Origin: Mycobacterium simiae
GTDB taxonomy: Bacteria > Actinomycetota > Actinomycetes > Mycobacteriales > Mycobacteriaceae
Length of the DNA: 64,000 bases
Assembly (NCBI RefSeq): GCF_010727605.1
Contig: NZ_AP022568.1
Location: forward strand, 1,364,001 to 1,428,000
Reading direction: 5' to 3'
A program made the translations under genes and the position numbers. Under the pieces are notes generated by a model that saw nothing but the letters and a program-made list of their open reading frames with translations, was not told where the DNA came from and ran no database searches. Each line of letters starts with the position of its first letter. Within the stretch, counting starts at the first letter, position 1. Of the stretch, positions 16,388 to 26,269 are shown piece after piece.

Positions 16388-17290
16388 TTAACTCCCCCCG
16401 GTACTCACCTGCCGTAGCTGACTCAGTGCATGACCGTCGACGATGACGATGCCGCGCCGCTCTAGACGAATCCAGCCGTTGGCCTCGAATCCGCGCAGCG
16501 TTGCCGCGACTCTTTCCGGATCCACCCCGGCCAGGTGCGCGAAATCCTCGAGCGAGAGGTCATTCTCCACCCGCACCACCTCGCCGTCCTGGTGGCCGAA
16601 TCGTTGTTTGAGCAGCAACAATCGGCTCGCAACCCGACCCTGCTCGTCGGCGAAGACCAAGTCGCTCAACGAGTTCGTCATCGCCTTGACCCATCGCGCG
16701 AACAGACGCAGCAGTTGCTCGCAGACCTCCGGGCGCTCCCTCATCCACATCGAGAGCCGTTCGCGGGTTATCGAGACCGCCACCACGTCGGTGAGAGTGG
16801 TCATTGTCATGTCTTGTCGCCCAGCGTCGAAAAGTGTTAAAGTGCCGAAGATTTCCGCCGGACCAAGCAGCATCAGCACGATTTCGCGGTCCGCGTATCG
16901 CTGGTAAGACACCTTGACTTTGCCGGAGACGACCAGGTACAGGCATCCGCCGATGGCGCTATGCGCGCCCATAACCCTTCCGGGTCCGAAGCGCTCGGGC
17001 ACCAACTCCTCGGACAAGGCCGTCACAATCTCGGGCCTTGTCCTGCTGAATATTCCGCAGCCGATCAACGCCCGGTGCACATCGGTGTACTGCGACGACA
17101 GCGCCGAAATACCCGCGTCGGGCAGGACTTCTGGCACGGCTTCGGGCACGGCCGATACGGTGGCAGGCGGAGCAGTATCGTTGCGTGGCTTCTTGTCGAA
17201 CGTCAGGCCGTCGGAACCCGTCGTCTCCCACCACAGCACAGCCACCACCAACAAAATGGGGGTAAGGGCGACCGCCGTGGGACTTGCCAC
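16388..17290 (-). CDS. CRP/FNR-family regulator with hydrophobic N-terminal segment
   Basis: The 300-residue protein has a cyclic-nucleotide-binding-like domain at about residues 75-190 (GCLYLVVSGKVKVSYQRY; LLGPAEIFGTLTLFDAG) and a Crp-type winged helix at about 225-290 (DLSLEDFAHLAGVDPERVAA). Unusually, residues 5-21 (TAVALTPILLVVAVLWW) are hydrophobic and could be a membrane anchor, followed by a 50-residue Pro/Ala-rich linker. The GTG start at 17290 has no good ribosome site, so a later start that drops the anchor cannot be excluded. The canonical cAMP-contact arginine is not obvious. Confidence 0.82.
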   Translation of the reverse strand: MASPTAVALTPILLVVAVLWWETTGSDGLTFDKKPRNDTAPPATVSAVPEAVPEVLPDAGISALSSQYTDVHRALIGCGIFSRTRPEIVTALSEELVPERFGPGRVMGAHSAIGGCLYLVVSGKVKVSYQRYADREIVLMLLGPAEIFGTLTLFDAGRQDMTMTTLTDVVAVSITRERLSMWMRERPEVCEQLLRLFARWVKAMTNSLSDLVFADEQGRVASRLLLLKQRFGHQDGEVVRVENDLSLEDFAHLAGVDPERVAATLRGFEANGWIRLERRGIVIVDGHALSQLRQVSTGGS

Positions 17291-17493
17291 AACGATAATG
17301 CTATGTGGGCCAAGGTAAGACGCCTATCCACAGCGCGCCGCAGGCTGGACAGTTTACGTACCGAACGGACGATTCGTACCGTCCTATGAGTTGCGACCCA
17401 GCGTCTCCGAGGCCACCTCGTGGGAGCTGGCCGCGCGCAACCCGGGGAAGTCGTCCACAGACCGCGCCGAGGCCCACGCGCCCTCGCTTACCG

Positions 17494-18528
17494 TCACCGC
17501 CTCAGCGTCCTGATGTGTGGTCGCTCTTCGACAGTGAGTCGATGAAACGTCCTGCGCCGCAACGTCTCAGTTGGTGTCTCGCGGTAGCGCGCGGAGTGCG
17601 CCGCGGCGAAGCGACCGAGGTTGGTGAAGCCCCACCGGTATGCGATTGAAGCAACCGTCACCGTCGATGGGTCCGCGCTGAGCAGTGCCTGATGCGCGCG
17701 CCGCAGTCGGACCTCACGCAGATACGCCATTGGCGATGTTTTCAGGTGGCGCTGAAATCCTTGCTGGAGAGTCCGGACGCTGATGTGACTGCGCGCGGCG
17801 ATCGAAGACAGCGTCAGAGGCAGGTGTGCCTCCTCTTCGATGATCTCGATCGCGGCGCGAATCGCGCGAGGCGCAATCATCCTGGCGTCCTGGGCCAGCG
17901 CGTCGCGGTGGCGATGTTCGGCGGCTAGGAGGAACCCGCGCACCAGGCTGTCGACGAACGGCAATCCGACGAGTGGCTGATTCAGCAGGCTATCCGGCCG
18001 AAAGACTTGATCCTTGAACAGCGCCACCATGTTGATCCAGGTCCGGGTCATCGGGGTATTGGATGGCAGCACTGGCACAAAGTCCGGCGCGGACATCACC
18101 TGCCAGCCCAATGCGTCGCTGAGTGCGTCGTCGACGGCAGAGCGTGCGATTTTGAAGGAGATGAATCTGCTGTCGGCGCTCCATCGCGCCGCGCATTGCC
18201 CCTCGGGCGGGAACACGGCGGTCATCCCGGGCAGCACCGCGAACGACAGGCCGCGGTAGGAGCCCTCGATGCGGCCCGCCCGCGCCATCACGATGCGGTA
18301 GCTACCGCACACATCGTTGGCATCCACGGCAAACTCGGAACCTGCAGCCACATCGGTCACCGTCACGGCACCGACCCGAGCCAATCGACGGGTCATCGCG
18401 AACTCGTCGGGATCGGTCAGCAGATCCATGTGCAGCCGGCCGCAGCAGACCACGGCGAAGTCCTCGAACGCATTCGTCTGCATCCACTGATGGACACCCG
18501 AAATGTCCGCTGCCGCTGATCCACTCAC
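17494..18528 (-). CDS. AraC-family transcriptional regulator (AraC_binding_2 type)
   Basis: The 344-residue protein has an N-terminal sensor domain (MTAVFPPEGQCAARWSADSR) and a C-terminal AraC DNA-binding domain from about residue 230: LTLSSIAARSHISVRTLQQG and VTVASIAYRWGFTNLGRFAA, then YRETPTETLRR. GTG 18528 has AGGAAGG about 7 bases upstream. It is divergent from the flavoenzyme at 18680, and an inverted repeat lies between them, so it most likely controls the flavoenzyme and the methyltransferase. Confidence 0.9.
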   Translation of the reverse strand: MSGSAAADISGVHQWMQTNAFEDFAVVCCGRLHMDLLTDPDEFAMTRRLARVGAVTVTDVAAGSEFAVDANDVCGSYRIVMARAGRIEGSYRGLSFAVLPGMTAVFPPEGQCAARWSADSRFISFKIARSAVDDALSDALGWQVMSAPDFVPVLPSNTPMTRTWINMVALFKDQVFRPDSLLNQPLVGLPFVDSLVRGFLLAAEHRHRDALAQDARMIAPRAIRAAIEIIEEEAHLPLTLSSIAARSHISVRTLQQGFQRHLKTSPMAYLREVRLRRAHQALLSADPSTVTVASIAYRWGFTNLGRFAAAHSARYRETPTETLRRRTFHRLTVEERPHIRTLRR

Positions 18529-18598
18529 CCGGTCGCCTTCCTACCCGACATCCAACGCATCGGGCCCCGTTCACGCCTCCCACACCAACAAGCTAATG

Positions 18599-18642
18599 TT
18601 GCGCAGTTTGTCCTGGCCATCGCGCCTACTGGCTGTGCGCAA
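18599..18642. promoter_or_regulatory. Long-spaced inverted repeat between AraC regulator and flavoenzyme
   Basis: TTGCGCA at 18599-18605 and TGCGCAA at 18636-18642 form a 7-bp inverted repeat with 30 bases between, in the 151-base divergent region. The spacing of about four helical turns between outer edges could suit an AraC-family dimer. This is inferred from position and symmetry only. Confidence 0.4.
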
Positions 18643-18679
18643 TCCGGCCAAACGCCCGCGTATTTAGGCTAGCCGCAGC

Positions 18680-20185
18680 ATGAACTCATCTCTACGGTCT
18701 AGCCTGGCGCTCGTGTCGAGCGAACCCAACATCGAGACCGGAAGTGTGCCTATGGTCCGCGCTGAACCCGTTCTTACTCAGCGCTTTTCGGACCGCCAGC
18801 TTGCTGCCTTGAGCACTCAGCTAACTGGTGACATCGTCGATTGTCGACATCGGGACTATACGGATGCGCGCCGCATCTGGAACGCAATGATCGATCGCTA
18901 CCCCGCGTTGATCGTCCGGTGCCAGACCGATGACGACGTCGCCGCCGCGATCGCGTTTGCTCGCGAGCACGGCGTTGCGCTCACCGTCAAGGGCGGCGGA
19001 CACAGCGTTGCTGGGCATTCCATGATCGACGATGGAGTCGTGATCGACCTCGGCCGGATGGGCAACGTGGCCGTCGACCCCGAGGCCAGAACCGTACGGG
19101 TCGGCCCCGGCTGCCTGCTCGCCGACCTGGACCGGGCGACGCAGGTACACGGCCTTGCCACGCCAGCCGGGGTCATGTCGCAAACGGGTGTGGCCGGTCT
19201 CGCGCTCGGTGGCGGTGTCGGCTGGCTGTCCCGTAAGCACGGGCTGACCTGCGACAGCCTGTTGTCGGCCCGAGTCGTGCTGGCCGACGGCAGCATGGTC
19301 ACCGCCAGCGCCGACGACAACCCTGATCTGCATTGGGGCCTGCGCGGAGCGGGCACCAACTTCGGCGTCGTCACCGACTTCGTGTTCGCGACACATCCTG
19401 TCGCCCACCATATTCCGGTAGGAATCGCGATGTATCGCCTGAAGGACGCGGCCGACGCGATCGCACATTACGACCACACGATGCGCCACGCTCCAGACGA
19501 CCTCAAGGTGACCCTTTATCTGCGACGCGCGTTCACCGAGCCCGGAGTGCCCGACGACTTGGTCAACGCGCCGGTGTGCGTGCTGGTCAGCGTGTGGACC
19601 GGCGATGTCGCCGACGCCGACGCCGTCAATCAGGATCTATGGAGCGCCGCGCCGCCGGTGTTCACCGGACTATCGGCGATGCCGTTCCTCGAGCTGCAAT
19701 CGCTCAACGACGAGCTACTCGGTGCCGGCGCATGCAACTACACCAAGGGTAGCTATCTTGGCGAACTGACCGGCGACTGCATCGCGGCGCTGATCGAGTC
19801 AGCGCGGCGGCTGCCCGCAGGGATCTCGGCACTCGAGCTTGCTTATCAGCATGGCGCCCAAGACTGGCTGGCCGAAGACGACACCGCGTTTCCGGATCGC
19901 AACGCCGACCATTTCCTCAACATCATCACCCGATGGCAGCCGGGCGACGAGGGCCAGCCCCACATTGATTGGGCGCGAGAGACTTTCGCGGCTACCTCCG
20001 CCTGGCACAGCGGCGGCATCTACACAAATTTCCTGGCTCATGACGACGACAGCCGGGTGCGTGACGCCTATCGCAACGGCAAGTACGAGCGATTGGCGAC
20101 CCTCAAGGCCAAGTACGACCCTGACAATGTCTTCAACAGCAACCCGAACATTCCGCCCGCCAATGTTATTGGGCGGCAGTTCTGA
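18680..20185 (+). CDS. FAD-linked oxidase, berberine-bridge-enzyme type, probably bicovalent flavin
   Basis: The 501-residue protein has an FAD_binding_4 domain (about residues 75-210) and a C-terminal BBE domain (FNSNPNIPPANVI). The histidine that normally carries 8-alpha-histidyl-FAD is in VKGGGHSVAGHSM. The cysteine for the 6-S-cysteinyl bond is in GWLSRKHGLTCDSLL after GGG, so bicovalent FAD is expected. The family oxidises sugars, alkaloids and phenolics with oxygen; the substrate here is unknown. ATG 18680 is used, but ATG 18752 (MVRAEPVLTQ) has a better upstream GGAAG. One base separates it from the methyltransferase gene. Confidence 0.92.
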   Translation: MNSSLRSSLALVSSEPNIETGSVPMVRAEPVLTQRFSDRQLAALSTQLTGDIVDCRHRDYTDARRIWNAMIDRYPALIVRCQTDDDVAAAIAFAREHGVALTVKGGGHSVAGHSMIDDGVVIDLGRMGNVAVDPEARTVRVGPGCLLADLDRATQVHGLATPAGVMSQTGVAGLALGGGVGWLSRKHGLTCDSLLSARVVLADGSMVTASADDNPDLHWGLRGAGTNFGVVTDFVFATHPVAHHIPVGIAMYRLKDAADAIAHYDHTMRHAPDDLKVTLYLRRAFTEPGVPDDLVNAPVCVLVSVWTGDVADADAVNQDLWSAAPPVFTGLSAMPFLELQSLNDELLGAGACNYTKGSYLGELTGDCIAALIESARRLPAGISALELAYQHGAQDWLAEDDTAFPDRNADHFLNIITRWQPGDEGQPHIDWARETFAATSAWHSGGIYTNFLAHDDDSRVRDAYRNGKYERLATLKAKYDPDNVFNSNPNIPPANVIGRQF

Positions 20186-20186
20186 C

Positions 20187-21236
20187 ATGCACATCGGCCC
20201 GGTTCCGGACGACCCGTCGGAATGGAAAGCAGTAGCGTCCCAACAGCTTCCGTTACCGTTATTCGAGACCCACTTTGCCTTGGGCCGGGCCCGCGCGGTC
20301 ATGGCCGCAACCAGGCTGGGCGTGTTCGAGTCGTTGGCCAATGGCGCCGCCACGGTCACCGAGGTCGCAGATCGATGCGGAACCGACGCGACCGCAACCC
20401 AACAACTGCTGCTGGCGCTGGCCGGGTCGGGGTACCTGCTTTACCGCGAGGGCCGCTTCGCGTTGACGCCATCCGCGCGCACCTGGCTGCTCGCGGACAG
20501 CCCCTCGTCGATCGTCGACGTGGTGCTGTTCGCCTACGACGAATGGGAGCTTATGGCCCATGTCGAAGACTATGTGCGCACCGGAATTCCGCTCGAATTG
20601 CACCAGACCATGACGGGTACCCAGTGGGCGCAGTACCTGCGGTCCATGCGGTCGCTGGCCCGCCTGACGGCCCACGAGGTCGCCGAGGTTCTCCCGATGC
20701 CCGATGGGGCCACCGACATGATCGACGTCGGTGATTCACGTGGGCATTACTCGGTTGCACTGTGCCGGCGTTATCCTCGGTTGCGGTCGCTGGTGCTGGG
20801 AGCACCCAAGGTCGGCGGGCCCGTGCTACCGCCGGCGGCCGGGGAGTTGGACGATCGCATCGTGCACCTCGAGGCCGACGCACTGCTACACGATTTCGGG
20901 GTCGATCGCTGCGACCTGGTGCTGCTCTGCGACCTTGGCCGGCACTTCAGCGCAACGGAGAACACCCAGCTGTTCCGCCGGTTGGGACGCACGCTGCGGC
21001 CGCGCGGCGTGTTCGCGGTGATTGAGCCGGCGCGGCCGGAAAAAGGGCATCACACAAGCCAATTCGCCGCGCTCAACGAGCTGTACTTCGGGACTCTCAG
21101 TCACTGCCCAACCCGGACGCCGAGCGATACCGCCGGACTGCTGCGCGATGCCGGGCTGCAACCGGCGGCCAGGCCGATCACGCTGAGCGGTGGCGAGGTC
21201 GCCGTGCATATCGCGACGAAAGGCTCAGCCCGGTAA
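20187..21236 (+). CDS. SAM-dependent O-methyltransferase, acetylserotonin-O-methyltransferase-like
   Basis: The 349-residue protein is built like plant- and polyketide-type O-methyltransferases. It has an N-terminal winged-helix dimerisation domain ([40 protein letters not shown]) and a C-terminal Rossmann domain whose SAM loop reads [20 protein letters not shown]. The usual DVGGGxG is therefore DVGDSRG, somewhat degenerate. The expected catalytic histidine is not placed with confidence. It starts one base after the flavoenzyme stop, so the two act in one operon, plausibly oxidising and methylating a small aromatic compound. Confidence 0.85.
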   Translation: MHIGPVPDDPSEWKAVASQQLPLPLFETHFALGRARAVMAATRLGVFESLANGAATVTEVADRCGTDATATQQLLLALAGSGYLLYREGRFALTPSARTWLLADSPSSIVDVVLFAYDEWELMAHVEDYVRTGIPLELHQTMTGTQWAQYLRSMRSLARLTAHEVAEVLPMPDGATDMIDVGDSRGHYSVALCRRYPRLRSLVLGAPKVGGPVLPPAAGELDDRIVHLEADALLHDFGVDRCDLVLLCDLGRHFSATENTQLFRRLGRTLRPRGVFAVIEPARPEKGHHTSQFAALNELYFGTLSHCPTRTPSDTAGLLRDAGLQPAARPITLSGGEVAVHIATKGSAR

Positions 21237-23105
21237 CACCGGAGCGGCGCTGGTCACCGTCAATCCCGGTACCTCCGACCAGCTTTGCTGGCTTTCCGGG
21301 GCGGACGCCGAATATTGCAGCACGCCTTGCGGTGCGGCCACGTAGATGGTCGACGGGTTGGCGGCGATCGCCGTCAGCGGGATCTGCAGGCCGTGGGCCG
21401 GCGCGTCGGAGTTCACCCCGTCGAGGTTGACGTAAGACACCGGATGCGCAATGTCGTTGCGCGTCACCACGATGTCGTCACCGGTTCGCCAGTACAGGGA
21501 CACCACGGTGTTGCCCAGGCCGAAACCCAACCGGCGGGGGTAGGTCAGCGCATACTGCCCCGCCTGGGTCTGCTCCACGCCGGCGAGGATGACCTCGCCG
21601 CCGATCACCATCGCCGCCCGGGTGCCGTCGCGGGAGAGCTGCAGGTCGGTGATCGGTCCCGGGAATTTACTTGCCACCGCCCCGGAATCCACGGGCAGCC
21701 GGGCAGGCTGCCCGGATGCCGGTTCCTGAATGGCACGCAGCACGTTGTTGCCGTCCACCACTACCCAGACCGCGTCGTCTAGGGCCCAGCTCGGACGCGT
21801 CAGGCTGTGTCCGTCGGCGGATTGCACCGCCTCGCCGCCGAGATCACCGATCCACAGCGACTCCGCCATGTCGGGGGCGCCGCGGTGCAGGGTCACCACC
21901 GATGCCACCTGCCGCCCGCTGCGCGATAGCGCGGCCAGCGTCTGGTCTCCCATCCGGCCGAAGGCACCGGGTACCGTACTGGCCCGTTGCCCGTCCAAAC
22001 CCACCAGCGACCCGTTAACCAGCGCATGCAGCCCGGCACCGGCACCGTCGGCCACGCCGGGGTCGGTGGCCGCGACGTCGGAAGTGGTCCAGCCCTCGGC
22101 GAATCGGTCATCCAGCGGCGCCCCGTCGGCGTTGATCACGTATGGGCCGCGGATGTCGGCTCGGGCCAGCGTCCAAATGATTTGCGCGGCAAGCAATTGC
22201 CTGCTGTGCGGATCGGTGGTCGACAGCTTCTGCAGATCGATGCGCGCGCCGCCGTAACCGCGCCCGACCCCGCTCTTGCCGCCGTCGGCGCGGGTCACCG
22301 GCCCACGCAGCCGCAGCGGCGGCGCGAGCAGGTTACGCACGGTGTGCGCCATCTCCGGCCGCGGCCCGGCCAGCAGCTTCGAGATCAGTTCGGTGGCCAA
22401 CTGGTCGTGATCGGCGACCGCGACATAGCGCGGATCGGGCACTACCGTCTTGCCGGTCGGGTCGGCGAAGTACAGGGTGTTGCGCTTGTAGGTCGCCTGG
22501 AACTGTTGCCAGTCCAGGAACACGCCGTTGGGCAGTTTGTCGATTCGCCAGCCGCCGGGCGTCTTGACCAACTCGATCGGGCCGGGGTCCGGCAGCACAC
22601 CCTCGGCTGTCTCGAAAACCCCGACGTCGGACAGCGAACCCAGGATGTCGGCCCGCATGGTCGCCGAAACCCGTTCGGCACCACGGGTTTCGACGAACAC
22701 TACATGGTCGATCAGCAGTGAGCTACCGGCATCGTCCCACGAGTTGGAGGCCGACTGGGTGAGAAACTGCCGCGCCGCCAGATGCCGGTTGGCGGGATCG
22801 GCCGTGGCTTTGAGGAATTCGCGCAGCAACACGTCGGGATCCATGCCGGGGGTCGGTTTCGGCAGATTCGACGGGGCGGGCCGCTCGACGGTGCCGATCG
22901 CTTGGGGGGCCGACGTACTCGGCACGCCGGCACAACCCCCCAGCGGCATGGCGAGCAGCACCGCGAGCAACGCGATGAGAAGCTTCCGCCCGACGACGAT
23001 GCGGGCCGAAACGGCCCGCTGAGAAGCCGGGCAATCCAGCTTCCGCCCGACGACGATGCGGGCCGAAACGGCCCGCTGAGAAGCCGGGCAATCCAGTGTC
23101 CGCAT
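21225..23105 (-). CDS. lpqB: Lipoprotein LpqB, MtrAB accessory, with repeat-derived N-terminal extension
   Basis: The 626-residue protein has a GerMN domain in the N-terminal half and a beta-propeller-like C-terminal half. LpqB binds the sensor MtrB extracellularly and tunes MtrAB signalling. The lipobox is MPLGGCAG after the hydrophobic run [11 protein letters not shown]. The ATG at 23105 overlaps the mtrB stop as TGATG. The first 41 residues before the signal peptide contain the 19-residue unit [19 protein letters not shown] twice, encoded by a 57-bp tandem repeat, so the n-region is about 40 residues longer than expected. No later good start codon precedes the hydrophobic core. It overlaps the methyltransferase 3' end by 12 bases (convergent). 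Confidence 0.93.
   Translation of the reverse strand: MRTLDCPASQRAVSARIVVGRKLDCPASQRAVSARIVVGRKLLIALLAVLLAMPLGGCAGVPSTSAPQAIGTVERPAPSNLPKPTPGMDPDVLLREFLKATADPANRHLAARQFLTQSASNSWDDAGSSLLIDHVVFVETRGAERVSATMRADILGSLSDVGVFETAEGVLPDPGPIELVKTPGGWRIDKLPNGVFLDWQQFQATYKRNTLYFADPTGKTVVPDPRYVAVADHDQLATELISKLLAGPRPEMAHTVRNLLAPPLRLRGPVTRADGGKSGVGRGYGGARIDLQKLSTTDPHSRQLLAAQIIWTLARADIRGPYVINADGAPLDDRFAEGWTTSDVAATDPGVADGAGAGLHALVNGSLVGLDGQRASTVPGAFGRMGDQTLAALSRSGRQVASVVTLHRGAPDMAESLWIGDLGGEAVQSADGHSLTRPSWALDDAVWVVVDGNNVLRAIQEPASGQPARLPVDSGAVASKFPGPITDLQLSRDGTRAAMVIGGEVILAGVEQTQAGQYALTYPRRLGFGLGNTVVSLYWRTGDDIVVTRNDIAHPVSYVNLDGVNSDAPAHGLQIPLTAIAANPSTIYVAAPQGVLQYSASAPESQQSWSEVPGLTVTSAAPVLPG
22981..23096. repeat. 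Tandem 57-bp MIRU-like repeat (two copies plus 2 bases)
   Basis: Two identical 57-bp units (22981-23037, 23038-23094) follow each other in frame at the start of lpqB, right after the mtrB stop. Each unit contains a perfect hairpin, GCGGGCCG / CGGCCCGC around AAA (23001-23019 and 23058-23076). Location at an operon junction, length near 50-60 bp, an internal reading frame and the GACGATGC motif fit mycobacterial interspersed repetitive units (MIRUs). Confidence 0.85.
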
Positions 23106-24799
23106 CACCCGCTCCGCTCGGCGTGTTCGCGCGGGCGCGGACGCTCCTTGCCCGTCGGCGGACCGGGCGCGTCGGCCGCCGCGGCCGGCTGCGGAATCGG
23201 TTTCATCGGCAACGGGCTGGTGGTGACCTTGTGACCACGAACCAGTGGCAGCGTCAGCCGGAAACAGGCGCCCTGACCGGGTTCGCCCCACGCCTCCAGC
23301 CGGCCCTGGTGCAATCGCGCATCCTCCACGCTGATCGCCAAGCCCAGCCCGGTGCCGCCGGAGCGGCGCACCCGCGACGGGTCCGACCGCCAAAACCGGC
23401 TGAACACCAGCTTTTCCTCGCCGGGCCGCAACCCCACTCCGAAATCGCGCACCGTGACGGCGACGGTGTCCTCGTCGGCGCCCATCCGGATGCGCACCGG
23501 CTTGTGCTCGGCATGGTCAATGGCATTGGCGATCAGGTTGCGCAGGATCCGTTCCACCCGCCGCGGATCGACCTCGGCGATCACCTCTTCGGCGGGCATG
23601 TCGACGAGCAGCTCGATCCCGGCGTCTTCGGCCAGGTGACCGACGTTGCTCAGCGCGCTTTGCACCGTGGTACGCAAATCGACTGCTTCCACAGACAATT
23701 CGGCGACGCCAGCGTCGTGCCGGGAAATTTCCAGCAGATCGTTGAGCAGCGTCTCGAACCGATCCAACTCGTTGACCATCAGCTCGGTCGAGCGTTGCAG
23801 CGTCGGGTCGAGGTCCTCACTGTGGTCGTAGATCAGGTCGGCGGCCATCCGCACGGTGGTCAGCGGGGTCCGCAGCTCATGGCTGACGTCGGAGGTAAAC
23901 CGGCGCTGTAGGTTGCCGAACTCCTCGAGCTGGGTGATCTGGCGGGACAGGCTCTCGGCCATATCGTTGAACGACACCGCCAGCCGGGCCATGTCGTCCT
24001 CGCCGCGCACCGGCATGCGTTCGGACAGGTGCCCCTCGGCGAACCGCTCCGCGATGCGCGACGCCGACCGCACCGGCACCACCACCTGGCGGGAGACCAG
24101 CAGCGCGATGCCGGCCAACAACACCAGCAACACCGTGCCGCCGGTGATCATCGTGCCGCGCACCAGCATGATGGTTGCCTGCTCGCTGGCCAACGGGAAG
24201 ATGAGGTACAGCTCCAGATTCGCGACCTGCGACGAAGCCGGCGTGCCGACGATTAGCGCCGGCCCCGAGAAACCCTCGGTGTGCACCGTCGCGTACTGGT
24301 AGGCCGCCTGCCCCGCCTTGACGAACCCCCGCAGCGCGGCAGGCACCTGATCCACCGGTCCGGCCGCGGTCGCCGCGCGCGGACCGTCGCCCGGCACCAT
24401 TAGAACCACGTCGAACGCCCCGGCCAGGCCGGGACCCGAGGTGGGATCTGTTTTCGACGTCAGGGTGTTGCGAGCCAGCTGGAGGCTGCTGTCCAGCGAT
24501 CGGCTCTCCTCGCCGTTGACAATGCCGCCGACCGTGGTGCGGGCGCGTTCGATCTGCTCGATACCCGCCTTGACCTTGACGTCAAGCACACGATTGGTGA
24601 CCTGGCTGGTCAGCACGAAGCCCAGCGCCAGGATCACCGCCAGCGACAGGCCCAACGTCAGCGCTACCACCCGCAGTTGCAATGATCTGCGCCAGGCAAC
24701 GCCGACGGCCCGGCTCAGCGCACTCATGCCCCGCGTCACGGGACCCGTGCGACCCCAGCGATGACCGTGAATACGTCGCCGCGAGCCCCACCACATCAA
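23105..24799 (-). CDS. mtrB: Sensor histidine kinase MtrB
   Basis: The 564-residue kinase of the essential MtrAB system controls cell-wall and division genes. There are two membrane segments (about residues 45-65 and 210-235) flanking an extracellular sensor. These are followed by HAMP, the dimerisation H-box [16 protein letters not shown], and an ATPase domain with the N-box [16 protein letters not shown] and G-boxes [13 protein letters not shown] and [10 protein letters not shown]. The N-terminus is rich in Arg and Trp ([13 protein letters not shown]), as in other mycobacteria. Its stop overlaps the lpqB start. Confidence 0.97.
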   Translation of the reverse strand: MMWWGSRRRIHGHRWGRTGPVTRGMSALSRAVGVAWRRSLQLRVVALTLGLSLAVILALGFVLTSQVTNRVLDVKVKAGIEQIERARTTVGGIVNGEESRSLDSSLQLARNTLTSKTDPTSGPGLAGAFDVVLMVPGDGPRAATAAGPVDQVPAALRGFVKAGQAAYQYATVHTEGFSGPALIVGTPASSQVANLELYLIFPLASEQATIMLVRGTMITGGTVLLVLLAGIALLVSRQVVVPVRSASRIAERFAEGHLSERMPVRGEDDMARLAVSFNDMAESLSRQITQLEEFGNLQRRFTSDVSHELRTPLTTVRMAADLIYDHSEDLDPTLQRSTELMVNELDRFETLLNDLLEISRHDAGVAELSVEAVDLRTTVQSALSNVGHLAEDAGIELLVDMPAEEVIAEVDPRRVERILRNLIANAIDHAEHKPVRIRMGADEDTVAVTVRDFGVGLRPGEEKLVFSRFWRSDPSRVRRSGGTGLGLAISVEDARLHQGRLEAWGEPGQGACFRLTLPLVRGHKVTTSPLPMKPIPQPAAAADAPGPPTGKERPRPREHAERSG

Positions 24800-24862
24800 T
24801 GCCGCAACTCCTCAGCACCGCTGCGTCCTGCATCCTCGCCGGCGATCAATAGCGCTCCCGGA

Positions 24863-25549
24863 TCACGGAGGTCCGGCCTTGTATCCCACTCCTCGAACGG
24901 TCAACACCACGGTCGGGTTCTCCGGGTCCTTTTCGACCTTGGCCCGCAGGCGCTGGACGTGCACGTTCACCAAGCGAGTGTCCGCTGGGTGACGGTATCC
25001 CCACACCTGTTCGAGCAGCACATCTCGAGTAAACACCTGGCGTGGTTTACGCGCCAACGCGACCAACAGGTCGAACTCCAGCGGCGTCAGCGAGATCTGC
25101 TCGCCGTTGCGGGTGACCTTGTGGGCTGGCACATCGATCTCGACGTCGGCGATCGAGAGCATCTCGGCCGGCTCGTCGTCGTTGCGCCGCAGCCGTGCCC
25201 GCACCCGGGCCACCAGCTCCTTCGGCTTGAACGGCTTCATGATGTAGTCGTCGGCGCCCGACTCCAGGCCCAGCACCACGTCCACAGTGTCGGTCTTGGC
25301 CGTCAGCATGACGATCGGAACGCCGGAGTCGGCGCGTAGCACGCGGCACACGTCGATGCCGTTCATGCCGGGCAGCATCAGGTCCAGCAACACCAGGTCG
25401 GGCCGCAGTTCGCGCACGGCGGTCAGAGCCTGCGTGCCATCGCCGATGACCGCAGTGTCGAAGCCCTCCCCGCGCAGAACGATGGTCAGCATCTCCGCGA
25501 GCGAAGCGTCGTCGTCGACGACCAAAATCCTTTGCCTCATGGAGTCCAT
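24863..25549 (-). CDS. mtrA: Response regulator MtrA
   Basis: The 228-residue OmpR/PhoB-type regulator has a receiver domain with acidic pocket VVDDD, phosphoacceptor aspartate in LVLLDLMLPGMNG near residue 56 and lysine in MKPFKPKEL, then a winged-helix domain (ISLTPLEFDLLVALARKPRQ; VNVHVQRLRAKVEKDP). The sequence is almost as remembered for M. tuberculosis MtrA. ATG 25549 (MDSMRQRILVV) gives exactly the expected length. It is the first gene of the mtrA-mtrB-lpqB operon, 63 bases before mtrB. Confidence 0.98.
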   Translation of the reverse strand: MDSMRQRILVVDDDASLAEMLTIVLRGEGFDTAVIGDGTQALTAVRELRPDLVLLDLMLPGMNGIDVCRVLRADSGVPIVMLTAKTDTVDVVLGLESGADDYIMKPFKPKELVARVRARLRRNDDEPAEMLSIADVEIDVPAHKVTRNGEQISLTPLEFDLLVALARKPRQVFTRDVLLEQVWGYRHPADTRLVNVHVQRLRAKVEKDPENPTVVLTVRGVGYKAGPP

Positions 25550-25629
25550 GGTGTCACCCGATCGGGACAAAACTCGGGCGCCACACGGGCGTTTCTTCTC
25601 CAATAAGGCCGGATCGTGACAAATTTGTG

Positions 25630-26262
25630 CTATTCGGCCATCAAATCGCTAGCCAACCGGGCGGGATCGACGTCTTCTCCGACAACCAACCAGCGCCCGC
25701 CCCACCCTGCCGATGCCAGCCCGGCGTACACGGCACCGGTGCGCTGCTGCAACCCGTCGTCGCGTTCATAGCTGTCCCGCGGGCGACCCGGATCGGACTC
25801 GGCGCGGCCTCGGGCCCGCCGGCCGGCCAGTTCCGCGGAGACCCCGAGTAGCACCTGGACCTCGGGAGCGGGCAGTCCGAGCCGCTCGAACTCCAGGGCA
25901 TATACCCAGGCCGCCGCGTCCCCGGCCGCATCCTGGTGTAGGCGCGCGGCGCTGTAGGCGGCGTTCGAGGCGACGTAGCGGTCCAGAATCAGCACGTCAT
26001 GGCCGCGGCGCAGGGCTTGGAGGTCGTCGAGGGCGGCGGCGCGGTCCAGCGCGAAGAGCATCGCCATCGCGTAGACCGACGACGCCAGGTCCCCGTGCTC
26101 GCCGTGCAGCGCCTCGGCCGCGATGTCGGCGGTGATCGACTGGCCGTACCGCGGGAAGGCCATACACGCCACCGACTTGCCGGCGGCCTCGAACGCCAGC
26201 CGCAACCCCTCGGTCAGCGTCCGCTTGCCCGAGCCGTCGACGCCCTCGATCGCGATCAGCAC
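25630..26262 (-). CDS. tmk: Thymidylate kinase
   Basis: The 210-residue dTMP kinase makes dTDP for DNA synthesis. The P-loop is IEGVDGSGKRTLTEG, with the usual family lysine replaced by arginine directly after GSGK. The DR(Y/H) motif LDRYVASNAAYSAARL lies near residue 94, and a LID-like arginine-rich loop (GRRARGRAESD) follows. The start is GTG 26262; its ribosome site GGAAGG is supplied by the end of the repeat-like element at 26270-26302. mtrA follows after 80 bases in the same direction. Confidence 0.93.
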   Translation of the reverse strand: MLIAIEGVDGSGKRTLTEGLRLAFEAAGKSVACMAFPRYGQSITADIAAEALHGEHGDLASSVYAMAMLFALDRAAALDDLQALRRGHDVLILDRYVASNAAYSAARLHQDAAGDAAAWVYALEFERLGLPAPEVQVLLGVSAELAGRRARGRAESDPGRPRDSYERDDGLQQRTGAVYAGLASAGWGGRWLVVGEDVDPARLASDLMAE

Positions 26263-26269
26263 GGCGCGC

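Noticed and set aside
23106..23393. Upstream extension of the lpqB frame
   Set aside because: It runs inside mtrB in another frame; the ATG at 23105 overlapping the mtrB stop is the natural start.
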